The notes under the pieces were generated by a model, which saw only the letters and a list, made by a program, of their open reading frames with translations, was not told where the DNA came from and searched no databases. A DNA stretch of 64,000 bases, taken from contig NC_058153.1 in NCBI RefSeq assembly GCF_011075055.1, positions 11,656,001 to 11,720,000 on the forward strand, read 5' to 3'. Positions 34,981 to 47,399 of this stretch are shown here, piece by piece. Each line of letters opens with the position of its first letter. The stretch's first letter is position 1. Source of the DNA: Mangifera indica. Lineage: Eukaryota > Streptophyta > Magnoliopsida > Sapindales > Anacardiaceae. Made by a program: the position numbers and the translations under genes.

Positions 34981-37900
34981 ATGGCTTCTTTATCTATGTT
35001 ATCGTGCAGTTTAAAGTTTTGTCACTTCTCTCCAATTCGCCCCTCTCGTTGCTCCTATTCTCCCCTCCAACTCACTTCAAAGCTTCAGAATTCGCTCAAA
35101 CTCACCTTCACTCACCACATTTCTCCATCTTCTTCTCTTCTTCTTCGTAGCAACAATCTCTCCGAATCAACACTGGTCGCCCAAACTCGGCCCCGAACTG
35201 TCACTGTTTTCGCTGCCAAAGGCTACAAAATGAAGACCCACAAGGTCGTCTCTCGTCCACTCTCTCTCTTTCTCACTCTACTTTCGCTTATCTGCTTGTT
35301 CTCTGAACTGGGTATTGAAAAAAATCAAAAGAAAAATCAAAATTGAAAGAAGTTACAGTCGTTTTAGTTAAATATTAGCCATATTTAGCGTGAATTGGCT
35401 ACAAAATTGATGTTAATTTGGGCAATTTGCTACCAATTATTGTTGAATGTTACTGCGGTCATAATGTGTAGCCAAATAGACTGTTATTTTGGCAAAGTAG
35501 GAAAGAAAATTTGCTGCCAAATGTTATTGAAGTCATACTCACCCGCCGCAACATATTGAAATAAAGTTATTCCAGTAATGCTACAGGGATTAAGAAAATT
35601 TTGTTAGCGTTCTGGTTGAATTGTTGATGCAAATGTTGCAAGATATTGAGAAAATGTTCTTTCAAATAATGTTACTGGGAGCAGAGTCAATTTTGTTGAA
35701 GTTGTCGTTAAGATTTTAATGCAAATGTTTCGTTATATTTTGAAAATGTTATTCCGAAAATGTTGCTGGAGTAAGGTCTGTTTTATTAGCTGTTGTGTTA
35801 TATAAAAAAATTGTTACTCCCCTGTAATGTGAAGTGGGAGTGAAGTTGGTTTTGTTGACAGTTGTGGTTGAAATGTTAATACTTTTACATATGTAATATT
35901 GCATTTTACTAGGCAGAGTGTTTTTCGGTAATGTTAATGAGGTTTTAGTTAGGTGACATAGAGTTAAAAAAAAAAAATTTGTTAAATTTGATGGTTTTTG
36001 TTGATAGGCATCGGCGAAGAGGTTTAGGGTGACTGGTAGAGGGAAAATAGTGAGGAGGAGAGCTGGAAAGCAACATTTGTTGGCTAAGAAGAACACCAAG
36101 AGAAAATTACGCCTATCTAAAATGGTTAGCTTTCTTTAAACAGCATTGCAACCTCAGCTGTTCTTTTTTATTTGTTTGAATATACTTGATTTTTGTTTTT
36201 CTGTTTTATCTGCCGATGATTGCTTCTCTGTTCTATATATTGTAAGAAAAAATATGTGAGTGACATGCCTAGGCAATGCTTTGTTTGCTACACTGAACAT
36301 ACGAATGATAGACATGACTAGAACCAAATTCAATGCACTCTGAATGGTTGACATTATATTTCTCATATCATTTCAAAAGCTTCTTTCATTATGCATATCC
36401 AATTTTAATCTCAACTATTAAAGGTACATTGATTCAGTGGTCTACAGCTTGTGTTATAATTTGTTAGAAAAAAATGTGGTGCCATTGATCTTATCCTAGA
36501 GCTATCCACGTTTGGGTTTCTCGCTTATACTATGAAAAGCAGGCTGCATTAAGTATTGTCTTCCTCTTGTTACAAGTGTTCTTCACAGTAGATAGATTAA
36601 TCATCTGGTTTTGAATCCATCAGATCAAATTTAAGATGTAATGATTGGTGTTATGTTGGAAGCTAGATTAATTTTATCATAAATGCTTAAATTTGCAAAA
36701 TAAGAAAGGATAGAGAAGTATTTGTAAGTTATATCTGGTTTGTAAAAATTTAGTTAAGAAACAAGGAACAGTGATGTTGAATATTTGTTTTTAGTCTCAA
36801 GAGATGCAAATGAATGCCTTGGTTAATCTGCTTAGGAAGACTAAGTCATAGGCGCCAAGATTAGAATTAGTGATATAATGATGTGCACACATTATGCCAA
36901 TTGATTTGATTATTTTAACATGTGAGAATATTGCTTCGATGTCCAAAGGTACCGTGTTGACTGGGGAAAGAATGATTGCGTATGCTTAAAATTATCAAAA
37001 ATTAATGGATTAATGGTGAACATGAGAGAGCTAATCCATAACTTTGAAACAAATGCAATTATTTCTTCCCGAGTCAATATTGTACCAGAAAATCAATGGA
37101 TTAAGATTTCCTCCCTCTTTTACTGCAGTAATAATTGCTATTCAGCCTTCTGTAGCCATTGGTTTGGAAATTCAGAGTGCTGTTGTTAATATATTATGAC
37201 ATCTCTACATATTGACATTCCAGTATGTTTAACTGCATGGGCCACATATAGTTCGAGGGAAAAATTCCCAAGGTTCTTCCCAATGTCGGCTTACCATAAC
37301 TATTGTGCTTAGATCTAGGTGGCTAGACCAGAGGTGTGGAACAACTTTAATGAAATCACTTAATGCAATACTTGAGTTCACAGGTCATTGGCCAGTTTTT
37401 ATCATTGTGTTTTTAAAGTCCAGTATGAGAATTGACTGATTCAAAGTGCCACCATAGGCAATATTCATTCCAAATGCGAATCAAAGACTATTGACTCTTT
37501 GATGTGTTGATTAGGGCTGGATTTGATCTAAGCTTAGCCTGAATAAGATCCAACTCAAGATCGCTTGAGATCGACAAGCTGAGACTCGAACTCAGCTCGA
37601 AAATAATTTAACTTGTTTGTATTCAATCTGAGTTAGTTTGAACTGAAATGTTTGGATTGGCTTGAACTCGACTTGTTCAATTTGAGCTTTTCAAACTCGA
37701 GTGGTTCAGATCAAATCCAGCCCTAGTGGTGATGCATGTCCAAAATCCTCATTTTAAACTGAATGTTGTTTAACTAATGATGATGAGATTTCTGCATTCA
37801 AGTGAATTTCTTTTTCAGTCGAGAATCATGGCTGTCATAGATTTCAACATTGCTGTCTTGTTTTCAATCTAATATCTGCTCTCTTAAACCTCTTCATTTT

Positions 37901-37991
37901 ACTTTTTCAACAGCATCCGGTTAGCCGAAGTGACTACGACAATGTTCTCGGCGCCCTACCATATCTCAAAGTCAATAGAAATGCAAAATAA
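34981..37991 (+). CDS. RPL35: Plastid ribosomal protein bL35c, nuclear gene
   Basis: The gene encodes the bL35 protein of the chloroplast 50S subunit, a small basic protein that stabilises rRNA. Exons are 34981-35244, 36008-36124 and 37914-37991, all phase 0 with GT-AG borders, giving 152 aa. Residues 1-78 or so are Ser/Leu-rich and lack acidic clusters, as in a chloroplast transit peptide, with likely processing near [13 protein letters not shown]. The mature part shows the bL35 signature: [37 protein letters not shown], and [16 protein letters not shown] at the end. It is not an insertion of plastid DNA, because it has introns and a transit peptide. It is single copy here, between duplicated NUP43 segments. 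Intron 2 contains a hAT MITE. Confidence 0.95.
37512..37725. mobile_element. hAT-type MITE in RPL35 intron 2
   Basis: The 18-bp terminal inverted repeats are perfect: TAGGGCTGGATTTGATCT and its inverse. Flanks GTGTTGAT (37504-37511) and GTGGTGAT (37726-37733) match at 7 of 8 positions, as expected of an 8-bp hAT target duplication. The element is 214 bp and non-coding. It is well away from both splice sites. Confidence 0.88.
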
Positions 37992-38335
37992 AAGCAATCA
38001 TACATTTTGCAGAAGACATGTATTTTCATTTTCATGAAATATTTTTACATTCATGTAATTCCAATTGTTTTATTCTCCCAATCCAGGCAAGGATAGTTGA
38101 ATTTTCCTACTTTGAAATTCCCTTCTTGTTTCTTTCGCGAAGATCAGAAGAACTTTTAAAGCATTTCAAAGCTAAAGCTTTTTGGGTCACTCACTTATAT
38201 TTATATTTAGGTTTTTATATATATATATATATATTTAGCGCCACCACCAAGCCAGTGTGAACTCCAGAAAAACTAGCTCAACAGTCCATTACGGTTGTAT
38301 CACAGGGGTTAGTGTTGGTTCTATATAACTCTATG

Positions 38336-38811
38336 AGGGTGTTTGATTTGAGTAATGTTTTATTATTAATATAGAAAGATTACCTTGAAGATAAATTATT
38401 TAAAAGATTATTGAGATAAATTATTATTATGTTTGATAAAATTTGATAAGTATAAATAATTATTATATTTGAGTAAAGGTAATAAAAATGCTAGTAAATT
38501 ATTTTACTTAAATATCTTTAAATATAATTATTTTTAAATATTTTTATATTATTTGATATGTTAATTAAAAATAAATTTATTTTTGTCTCAAACAATTAAT
38601 AAATAATAATATAATTATAATAAAATCAAAATTACCTGAGAATTTTTTAATACCTAAGGTAAAAGTAATAATCAGATTATTACTTATATTACTTATCACG
38701 TAAACATTGGTAATGAAAAATTACCTTAATATTTTATTACTGATAAATCAAACAAGGTAATAAAAGATAGATTACGAAGATAATATTTAAATATTGAAAC
38801 TAAACGACCCC
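38336..38811. mobile_element. MITE with imperfect terminal repeats
   Basis: The left end GAGGGTGTTTGATTTGAGTA and the right end (read inward, GGGGTCGTTTAGTTTCAAT) are imperfect inverted copies. The inside has further inverted pairs around ATTACCTT and AAGGTAAT. Possible flanking duplication is only CTAT(G)A against CTATA, so the superfamily is uncertain. Confidence 0.55.
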
Positions 38812-40543
38812 TATACTTAATATTTCACGCTTGAACTTTGATCCTCAGTGGTATTATGTTGGAAATAAAAAAATAATTTTTTACATAAAGGTGTGTGTTC
38901 AAAGTAGTAGCACTATATGTATATATAATAAGCAAAATTTTATGCATAAATGATTATATGTTATGATATGATTAGATAATTTTAAATTAGAAATAAAATA
39001 ACATCTAATCATATGATAATATATCATACGTATTATATAATATAATATGATATAGATGAAAAACGATATGTATTATAATATATTGAATATTATATGATAC
39101 AACGGACATTTTGTATGATGTACGATAATATATATATATTTTTATAAATGATACAATATATATTATCAATATAAATAGAAACACCTTTTTAGAGAAATAA
39201 TTGTGTGGTAGGAGTGTATCTAACAAATTTTAGAGTTTTTAAAAGTTTTATGATATTTTTTAAGATAATGATGTGTCAATTAAATTTTATTATTATTATT
39301 TTTAAAAAATTATTCAACAATAAGATAGAGTAATATAAAATATGCAAAATTAAGTTTTCGATAAATAATATGATATATATCTACAATCTATGTGGACTAT
39401 GTTTATGTAATAAAACTGTATGTATTAATTTTAAATACACAAATATATATACATTTGATGTATATTATCAAATAATTGAGTGATCTTGATTGAAAGATAA
39501 AATACGACCTAATCAAATAATAATATATTATCTGTATGTTTATTTGCATACTTAAAAATGTATGTACATAGACATAATATGACTTATATATATTACGGCC
39601 AAAAGACTAATGAATGTTAAGTAATATTACGCATACTCACTTTAAGTTACAAATAGATACATATTTATATATGACATCAAGTGAATGAAATTATTTTATC
39701 CTTAATTCAAAATCGTTTAATTACATAATGATATAAATCAAATAAATATTTATTTATATACTCAAAATAGATATACATAATTTTATCAAAGATTTATCCA
39801 CACCCAAGGTTTAGTCAATTGATAAACCCTCGCCCATGAACTTTAAAAAGTCTAAATATTTATATCCCATCCAATTCTATTAACATTCTCTGTAAGTTTT
39901 GATTCCGTTAACATTTTTTTTGGTTAGTTTAATGATAAATTATTCATTTAACCTTTTTTTATTATCTCCATTAAAATCCGATTTATAAAGGTAAACGCAA
40001 AATCACTATTACAAATCTGTGAGACCCAGAATTAATTAATTCTAAAAATTGTAAACTTAAAACTTCCTTTCTATTTTTTAAACGGTAAACGGCAGATGTG
40101 CAATTTAATACATGTGTGCGCTCGCGCGCGTGTGTGGAATTGGCAGTTATAAGGTTCCATGGGCTTCAAAAGCCTTGAATATTTGGTGATAAATGAATGA
40201 GCAAACATCTCGTCGATCTATATATTGAGAGAGACTTAGATCGAAAAGGGTTTCTTCCTAATTCCTATTCAGTTTAAGAATTGAAAGAGTGAAGTAATTG
40301 GGAATGGATCAGTTTACAATTACTAAAGTTATTTTCCTGGAAGAAGATAAAGTTGTCTGACGGCAACGCCGCTGATGATGATAGTGAAATTGTATATATA
40401 TAGTCAGATTTATTTGAGGTTTAGTAGGAAAGAAGATTACGAGGAAGAAGAAGCGGGTTTAAATCGAAAAAAGAAATGGGATTGATGATGGAGAGTTGTA
40501 CATCCAGAAAAACAGAGTCGTAGATCTTTTGAAATTTTATAAT
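38812..40543. other. Gene-free AT-rich spacer
   Basis: No gene is supported. A GT/CG-rich alternating run (GCGCTCGCGCGCGTGTGTGG) lies near 40117. From 40303 a start codon followed by DQFTITKVIFLEEDKVV precedes a stop; this may be a small gene fragment, but I could not recognise it. Confidence 0.4.
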
Positions 40544-41179
40544 GGCCAAAGGACTATTTCCCACCCAACGTATGCGCATTTCCTAAGTTTCTCCCTGTTA
40601 ACTTTGAAAATCTTATTTACCTATCCGTGCACGGTTGAAACTAACGGTTTTAAGGATAAAATCATCATTTTATCTGTATTATAAAAAAGAAACTTAAATT
40701 TGACTTAAATTTTCTCCCCTAAACCTTAAAAACTAATAATTTTATCTCAATCCAAGTTTTAAAAACAACATTTTCCCTCCTAGGGTTTCCAGTTTTCAGA
40801 TTCAATTTTCCGATGTCGTTTCTTCCTCTCCCAGGAGACGACTCGTCTTCGTCAATGAACTCTCCCAGGAGAGCTGTCAGAAGAAGACCGTGCTGGAGAG
40901 GAAGAGTCGTTGCCTGGAGGTCGTCGGAGAGGAAGAAACGACACCGAAAAATTGAATTTGAAAACTAGAAACCCTAGGGGGAAAAATGTTATTTGTTATT
41001 TTTTAAAACTTGGGTTAGGGTGAAATTATTAATTTTTAGGGTTTAGGGGGGAGGAAATGATATAACTAACAGACTCAGTTAATTTTAACAGTTGATTGGT
41101 AGGTAAATGAGATTTTTAAAGTTAATGGGAGAAAACTTGAGAAATGCTCATAGTTTGGGTGGGACATAGTCCTTTGGCC
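40544..41179. mobile_element. Mutator-type MITE
   Basis: An exact 9-bp duplication, TTTTATAAT, lies at 40535-40543 and 41180-41188. The ends are GGCCAAAGGACTATTTCCCA and its near inverse (TGGGACATAGTCCTTTGGCC), the same terminal family as 27809-28729. The centre has inverted GTCGTTTCTTCCTCTCC copies (about 40815 and 40940). The element is 636 bp with no transposase. Confidence 0.88.
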
Positions 41180-41188
41180 TTTTATAAT

Positions 41189-41885
41189 CTATATTTTAAA
41201 TTAACAAATTTAGTGCATCAAATTATTCATCTGTGTATATTTTACTTCTTACAAGGGATTTCAGGATATGAGACAAAACATGTAGGGTAGATCCTTCATT
41301 TTCGGCTCCTTTAATTCATATACTATGATAATTATTGTAGATGAAGATTAACATTGAGTTCGTTTCAATGATTTGCCGAGTGCCCACAACCGTACAACAA
41401 TTCTCTGCACCAAAATAAGTTCAATTTTGGACATGTTGTACAAATATGCAAGTGTTATGAAATTTGTTTGATGGAAAAATCTCTTTTATTGGTTAAGCAT
41501 GATTTGAATGAGCTAAGAACCATAGTGAAATTTTTTACTTAACTAGTATAGTGGTTGCAAAGCCAGTTACTATATCTAGATTTGCCATGTTTAGTATAGT
41601 TAGTTCAGTTCCAAAGAGATGATTTAATTTGAATAGGATTCCTTATTACAAAAACAAAAAATTATATAGAAGTATACATTGCACACAGTTGCAATTGAAA
41701 GGGATCCACTATTGGATCGTCAATTACAAGTTTAGTTAATTGAAGTTACATTAAATATTGTAAGATGAGATGAGCTAAGTTCTTTGTTTTCTTTATACTA
41801 CTGTGACTTATGCATTGTATTACCTGATTTTTATCAACTCAATAGATTATCAATTTATATGCTATATTTGTTTAGCTATTATTTA
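41189..41885. other. Unassigned non-coding stretch
   Basis: I see no reading frame, repeat structure or recognisable motif in this stretch. Confidence 0.35.
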
Positions 41886-42611
41886 GAGTAAATACCATTG
41901 TCCCACCCAAGAATTGGTCAACTTTTCCACCCTTAGTTTGCATAAATGACATTTTCTCACCCAAACTCAAACTCTATTAAAAAAAATTAACCGTGTAAGG
42001 GTAAAATAGTAATTTTAATATCTATTAATTTTAAAAATTAAAAAAAAAACTTCTATCATACTCAAACGTTTTAAATATAACAATTTAAACCTTAAATTAT
42101 ATGGTTACATTTTATATAATTCTTTGGAGGTGTAATTGTTATTTTGAAACTATTAAGGAGCAAAATTAAATGTCAAAACTTTTCAAAGAACCCCAAATAA
42201 AATTTCTGATAACCCCCTGCAAAATTTCATAAGGACCTATGATATTTTAAAAAATTACAATTTATCTTTAATATACAATTATAAAATGAAAACACTTCTA
42301 TCTATAAAAAAAAAATGAAAAAAAGTTGAGAATGAAAGAAAATAAAAGTGAATTTTTATATAATTTAGATAATTTAAAAAATATTTTTAATTTTTATTAA
42401 TTTAAGGTCAGATGAAAATTTTAAAATATAAATAAGTAAAGATAAAATAATAATTTTACTCTCTAATATTATTATTTCATTAACAGAGTTTATTTTTGGA
42501 TGGAAAACTATTATTTATGCTTTATTTTTAGTAAAAAAATGTTATTTATAGCAACTAAGGGTGAAAAAGTGTTTCAAAGCTAAACATTGGTTGGGAACAT
42601 GTGATTCACTC
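41886..42611. mobile_element. Diverged Mutator-type MITE
   Basis: The left end GAGTAAATACCATTGTCCCA and the right end read inward (GAGTGAATCACATGTTCCCA) are clearly related. Flanks TATTATTTA (41877-41885) and TGTTATTTA (42612-42620) agree at 8 of 9 positions. The inside is AT-rich and non-coding. Confidence 0.7.
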
Positions 42612-42832
42612 TGTTATTTATAGATGCAACTTACAAGCACCAGTCTGGTTAATCATGCTAAGATTATCGGGGATTCAGGAGAAACATGAACTTTGTTCAC
42701 AATAATTTCATTAGTCCAGGAGTATTTATTTATTAGGCATATCATTGAAAGATATCAGAAAAGTGTAGGTTCTACCCATCTCTCACTTCTTCAATTCCAG
42801 TTCCACAGTTTCCATAGATGGTGAAACTAGAT

Positions 42833-43267
42833 CAGGGGTGAACATGAACCGAGCTGAACGTGAACACCTCTTGACTCAAGTTCAGTTTGAATGAAAAATA
42901 ACTCTGCTTGAATTCGTTGAGCCAATATTTATGGTGGTTTGAGTTTGGTTCGAATAAAATTGGTTATATTGGAGTTCAATTCGAGTTTAACTCGAATTTA
43001 TGACTCAAATTCATAGCTCAGATATGTGACTCAAATTCTTGACTTATTGATAAAACGACGATGTTTAATAATTATTTAACATAATTCGAATCGAGCCACT
43101 AGTCAAATTCGAACTAAATCAAGTCTTCTATTTAGTTCGCGACTCAAACTCTTTATAGTCTAAGTTTAACTTAATTTTAAAACTAACCGAACCTTTTAAC
43201 TAGAACTCAATTTATATTCGAAATAAATAAATTTGAAATCGAGCTAGCTCAGTTCGGGTCTAGCCGT
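42833..43267. mobile_element. hAT-like MITE
   Basis: The element is flanked by AAACTAGAT at 42824-42832 and 43268-43276. The left end begins CAGGGGTGAACATGAACCGAG, and the right end read inward gives GGCTAGACCCGAACTGAGC, so the terminal repeats are imperfect. The internal sequence is rich in TTCGAATTC/GAACTCAA-type short inverted phrases. Confidence 0.65.
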
Positions 43268-43282
43268 AAACTAGATTAACCT

Positions 43283-43931
43283 TTATGCCTTCCTTAACAT
43301 TAAGAGTCCCCATCTCCTCTTCGTCAACGGAGTTACAATTCCTCGTATGCTTCCAGTCATAGACAAACGATTATCTACCCTGGCTACATCCGTTTCTATC
43401 AATCTTTTTTGCATGACAAACATAGTTTTAATACCATTCATCTCGTTAATAATCCTTTTGAACTTTTCCGGCATCACTGATTCTGCTTCTAAATCCAAAT
43501 CTTGTTCTGGCCTCTAAATAATCTTTCTCTTCTTTTTCCTTCTATTTTCCACTTCTTCCTCTTCTTTCTCCAACCTGCTCGTAATGCAGCTACTCACGCC
43601 TGATGCTACAAACTCTTTTTCAGTTAAGCTTTGTCAATTGAATTAAAGATTCAGAAACCTTCTTTGCCCCTTTTTTATTCGATCTTTTCCTCGTGTGAAT
43701 ACAATCTACAACATTAAAGAACTTAACTCCACCATCATTCTTGGTCTTAAGAAACCCTAGTTTCTCTCCGCTAACCTTTGCTGCTTTCTTGGACTTTACG
43801 CAACGCACTATAAAAGTGGTAAGAATTCTTTCCGTGAACAATCTTTCAAATTCTGATTCATTAGTGGTAATTTGTCTAATTTCTTCAACGATTTTCTTGA
43901 AAGAATCATCAACATTGGAAAATCCGTTCAT
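43283..43931 (-). pseudogene. Unknown lysine-rich protein gene, frameshifted
   Basis: Two minus-strand ORFs lie head to tail. The first, 43931-43620, is 103 aa and begins MNGFSNVDDSFKKIVEEI. The second, 43498-43283, is 71 aa and includes MPEKFKRIINEMNGIK. Near 43623 a shift by one base would join the first ORF to a highly charged stretch (EKEEEEVENRRKKKRK), and one TAG then separates this from the second ORF. This looks like one gene with a frameshift and a nonsense codon, or one with unrecognised splicing. The charged, coiled-coil-like stretch and basic composition suggest a nuclear protein, but I cannot name a family. Confidence 0.4.
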
Positions 43932-43939
43932 GTAGACTA

Positions 43940-45149
43940 CACATATTTCGTTAAATTGTCTATATAAATCTGAAACTTAGAAGAGGAAACACACCCCTCA
44001 CAAACAGAAAAACGTTGACACAAGAACCCTGATGCGAACTATTGCTGAAAAATTATTGAACAAAGCTTGACCAAGGAAAAGTGAAGATTGAACCTGACGA
44101 TTAAAGAAGAGAGAGAAATAGAATTTGCAGAATTCTAAACCCTAAAAGAAATTAGAATATCAGAACACTGTTCAACTCTTAAACCCAAATTAGATGCAAG
44201 ATTGTAAATAATATTCTCAATTTATAACATAAAATTTTCAATCTTTTCCTGCCTCGGATTCCTATTTTGAAAGGATATATCTTTCCTAATTAAAAACAAA
44301 TTAAGCTTGAGTGGACAAATTTGCGTTTTAAGTGGCTTCTTGTTCTCTTCAAAATTTCTAATTTGCCTGTAAATATCTTACTTGATTTCTTGTAAATCAG
44401 TTAATTAAAGTAAACAAGGGTTTATGTCTATAGCTATTGCATGTTGATGTTATTATTATTATTATTATTAATGTTTTTCAATGTTTTATTAAATCATAAA
44501 ATTATATATATATATATTTTTTTACTATATAATTTAAATATATAAATAATACATCATTATAAAAAAAATATATACACGATTTTTGAAAATATTAGTTTAT
44601 TCATTTAATAATATTAACTTTTTCACTTTAGATGTTTTTTTCCAAAATAATACAATTAAATAAATGATAGGTCTCATATTGTCTTTCTTGTTAAAATATT
44701 ATTGGAGGAATTCATTGTCTTTCTTGTGGATACAGTTCCAAAACTGCCCTTGGTTCCGATGTCCACGTTGTCAGGTCGAATGGGAATCTGGGAACCAAGG
44801 GCAGTTTTGGAATGAAGCTCATGTTTTGTTGAGAAACTAAAGAAAGAGAGTTTTGGAATGAAGCTCATGTTTTGTTCCGATGTCCAGATTGTCAGGTCGA
44901 AAACAAATGACAACGCATTCAGTCAAAAATTAGCTTACCCAAAAGATAGGTTTGACAACTTAGGTGAGTGCATTTACGCGGAGATGTTAAAAACTCAAAT
45001 AAATAAAAAAGAAAAAGTCTCTTACATCTAATAAATTTGAATAAAATGAGTAGTATATAAGTGTTATGAATTGGATCTTAACATAAGTCAGTTGATTTTA
45101 TATAAAATGAGTTTTAATCTTTACACTTGTAAGCCTAATATATATTTTC
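43940..45149. other. Non-coding stretch with hairpin
   Basis: The stretch is AT-rich, with an ATT trinucleotide run near 44452. A perfect 20-bp inverted pair lies at 44738-44757 and 44791-44810. The phrase GGAATGAAGCTCATGTTTTG occurs at both 44809 and 44856, and CGATGTCCASRTTGTCAGG at 44757 and 44879. No gene is supported. Confidence 0.45.
44738..44810. repeat. 20-bp perfect inverted repeat (hairpin)
   Basis: The arms CCAAAACTGCCCTTGGTTCC and GGAACCAAGGGCAGTTTTGG are separated by 33 bases. A similar arm sequence (GAACCAAGGGCAATTTTGG) occurs at about 58021, so it may belong to a dispersed element rather than an RNA gene. Confidence 0.75.
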
Positions 45150-46557
45150 AACATGTATAAAATTGGACGTTGTAGTTACAGTCGGCTCTCGACTGTTGCT
45201 TCTGCCCTTTCTTTTATTTTATACATGTGAAATCTCTGCTGTTTCCTGCGCTTTAGTTGTTAGAATGTTTCTTCCAATACCCCTCCTGTTGCTCTTCTTA
45301 GCTGCGAAAATATGCTGCAAGGATTGCAGTGAAGTCTAAAATGAATAATGAGACATGGCCTGGGGACATTTATACAATGCTTCTGATGATAACATTGAAA
45401 TTTATATGTACCTACTAAAGGCCTGTGTATGATTTAGATGTTACTGAATTACTAAAATATTGAGATATAGATGTACCTGCTAAAGTCTTGTATGCTCATA
45501 TTACTAGCAGCGTAGCTCCATTATGGTTTCATTATATCAACCATGGACAATTATTGCTTTCCTTTGATATTATTTTGGATCATACAATGAGTTGAAACAT
45601 TTGAAATAGAAATATTTGGCTGGTCGATGATGTTTTCCTTTTAGTGTCTGCAAGAGAAGAGGCATTCTGTAGTGAAAAACCAAGGAATTCTATAGTAGCA
45701 TAATTTATGACTCTTTTTGAGTCTAATCGTAATATCTTCATTCAAACTCTAGTTTTATAGCTTAAAACCATACTGATGTGAAGCCTTAATTGGTTTCCTT
45801 TTATAGCCCATTAAATGTGTTAAATGGGGACATCCAATTGATTTACTTGATGATTTTTAAAGCCTGAATCAACTCTCTTAATGTGACCTAGTATGATAGG
45901 TATCTGTTGTCTTAAAGCCAGTTTATTAATTCTCTAATATTTCTAGGCCGGAGGCTCATCAGGCACAATATTTGCCTGGGATCTGCGGTGGCAGCAACAA
46001 CCACTCATTCTCTCTAGTGTTGGGACTGGAGATGCTGCTATCCCTTCAATATCTGAAAGTGAGGTTTGGGAGGTTCAGTATGATTGCTATACAAAATCCT
46101 CAAACATTTGATCTGCACGAGTATTACCTGCTATTTTCTGCACAGAGGATGGTATCCTTGCTGTGGTTGAACAAGGTATAGTGTTCTTGATCCAGCCATT
46201 GCTTACTATCTCTGTCATTTCTGACAACAACATGCTGACTTAGACAAGTCAAAATCTTTGTTGTCCCATTGCTGGATTGGATAACCATTTCTTAACATAA
46301 ATTTTGACAGATGACATGTAAATGTCTAACTGTATAGGTGAAGAACCTATGGAGCTTATGGCCGAACCTTGTGCAATTAACAGCTTTGACATTGACCAGC
46401 AGAACCCCTTGGCAAGAACTTTTCAAGATTTTTTTTTTAAATACTTTTTGCATTTAGGAAGTCTAGATATAAGTCTTTATTGAACACACAAACGCCTATG
46501 TAGGATGTTATATGTAGTTTGGAGTGGGAATCTCTGGCGATCATGATAAGACCATGA
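45150..46557 (+). pseudogene. NUP43: NUP43 3' half (copy D)
   Basis: Homology begins inside intron 2 (near 45155, TAAAATTGGACGTTGTAGTT), so exons 1 and 2 are missing. Exon 3 (45947-46175), exon 4 (46338-46411) and exon 5 (46504-46557) keep the exact lengths of the intact gene. Exon 3 has TGA where the intact copy has TCA, near 46110. The exon 4 donor is GCAAG instead of GTAAG. The copy cannot be functional. Its sequence is more diverged from copy E than copy A is. Confidence 0.85.
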
Positions 46558-47268
46558 TGTTTATTATATAATTGGATGTAAAGTGTGGGTTAACGGTTAA
46601 CCCCTCAGCTTCAAACTTGTTCTTCCTTCTTGGCAATTTTCCTAAGAATCAGAGAAATACCCTGCCTCTTGGTGTAATGTACTCCATTTTGGCCCTGGAC
46701 AGTGAATGGAGCAAGTTCCTAACAGATAACAACTATGATGTTCATGAAATGCAAAGTTGGAGAAGCGTTGGTATTGATAATTTCACATCCGGTTTACTTA
46801 TGAAGGCTGTTTATATTTTCGATAGAATCGCAGACAAGCTGTTGCAGTGGGTAATTTGATTATATGTTTTAACAGCAAATACGATTCTAACCATTTGACC
46901 ATGCTGACTGAATGAGAAACTTGAACAAAAGTTCCCAAACATGAAAATCATGCAATTGAGTTCTGTATTTTCAAGACTTGGTGCCATTCAAGAGGCAATG
47001 TTTTAAAAGCTAGACTGGATAGGCTGGTTGATTCGGTTGGAGCAAAGCCTGATGGTCAGTCGACCATTGAGCTAGATTGATCTACGGTTGAATTGAGAGA
47101 ATCACAAATCACATCAGGTCGCAACTTGCTGTAGACTTGAACTTTGAATCTAATTTGTTTGGTGACAAGCATGTTCTGTTATAATTTTGAACTTCCTGTA
47201 AGTTCTATAATCTTAAGAATGGATCCTAATTGAGTTGACTTAAGTTTAAGTAGAGTCAATTTAAATAG
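46558..47268. repeat. NUP43-D 3' flank
   Basis: This flank matches the NUP43 downstream region of copies A, E and F for about 500 bases. A 95-codon ORF at 46572-46859 falls in it. The corresponding sequence in the other copies contains stops and indels, so it is probably untranslated region rather than a gene. Confidence 0.55.
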
Positions 47269-47399
47269 AGAAAAATTATAATAAAAACACCAAAATTAAG
47301 GGGGCCTAAGCGAAATTATCCAAAACAATCAGGTTAAAGCAAAAATGTCTAACTTCTATGAAATGACCAAACTATCCCTATATATAAACAAAGAAAATT

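Noticed and set aside
34981..37991. RPL35 as a piece of plastid genome transferred to the nucleus
   Set aside because: It has two spliceosomal introns and a transit peptide, and bL35c is normally nuclear-encoded.
46572..46859. 95-codon ORF after NUP43-D as a separate gene
   Set aside because: The equivalent region after copies A, E and F is conserved as DNA but not as an open frame. It is most likely 3' untranslated sequence.
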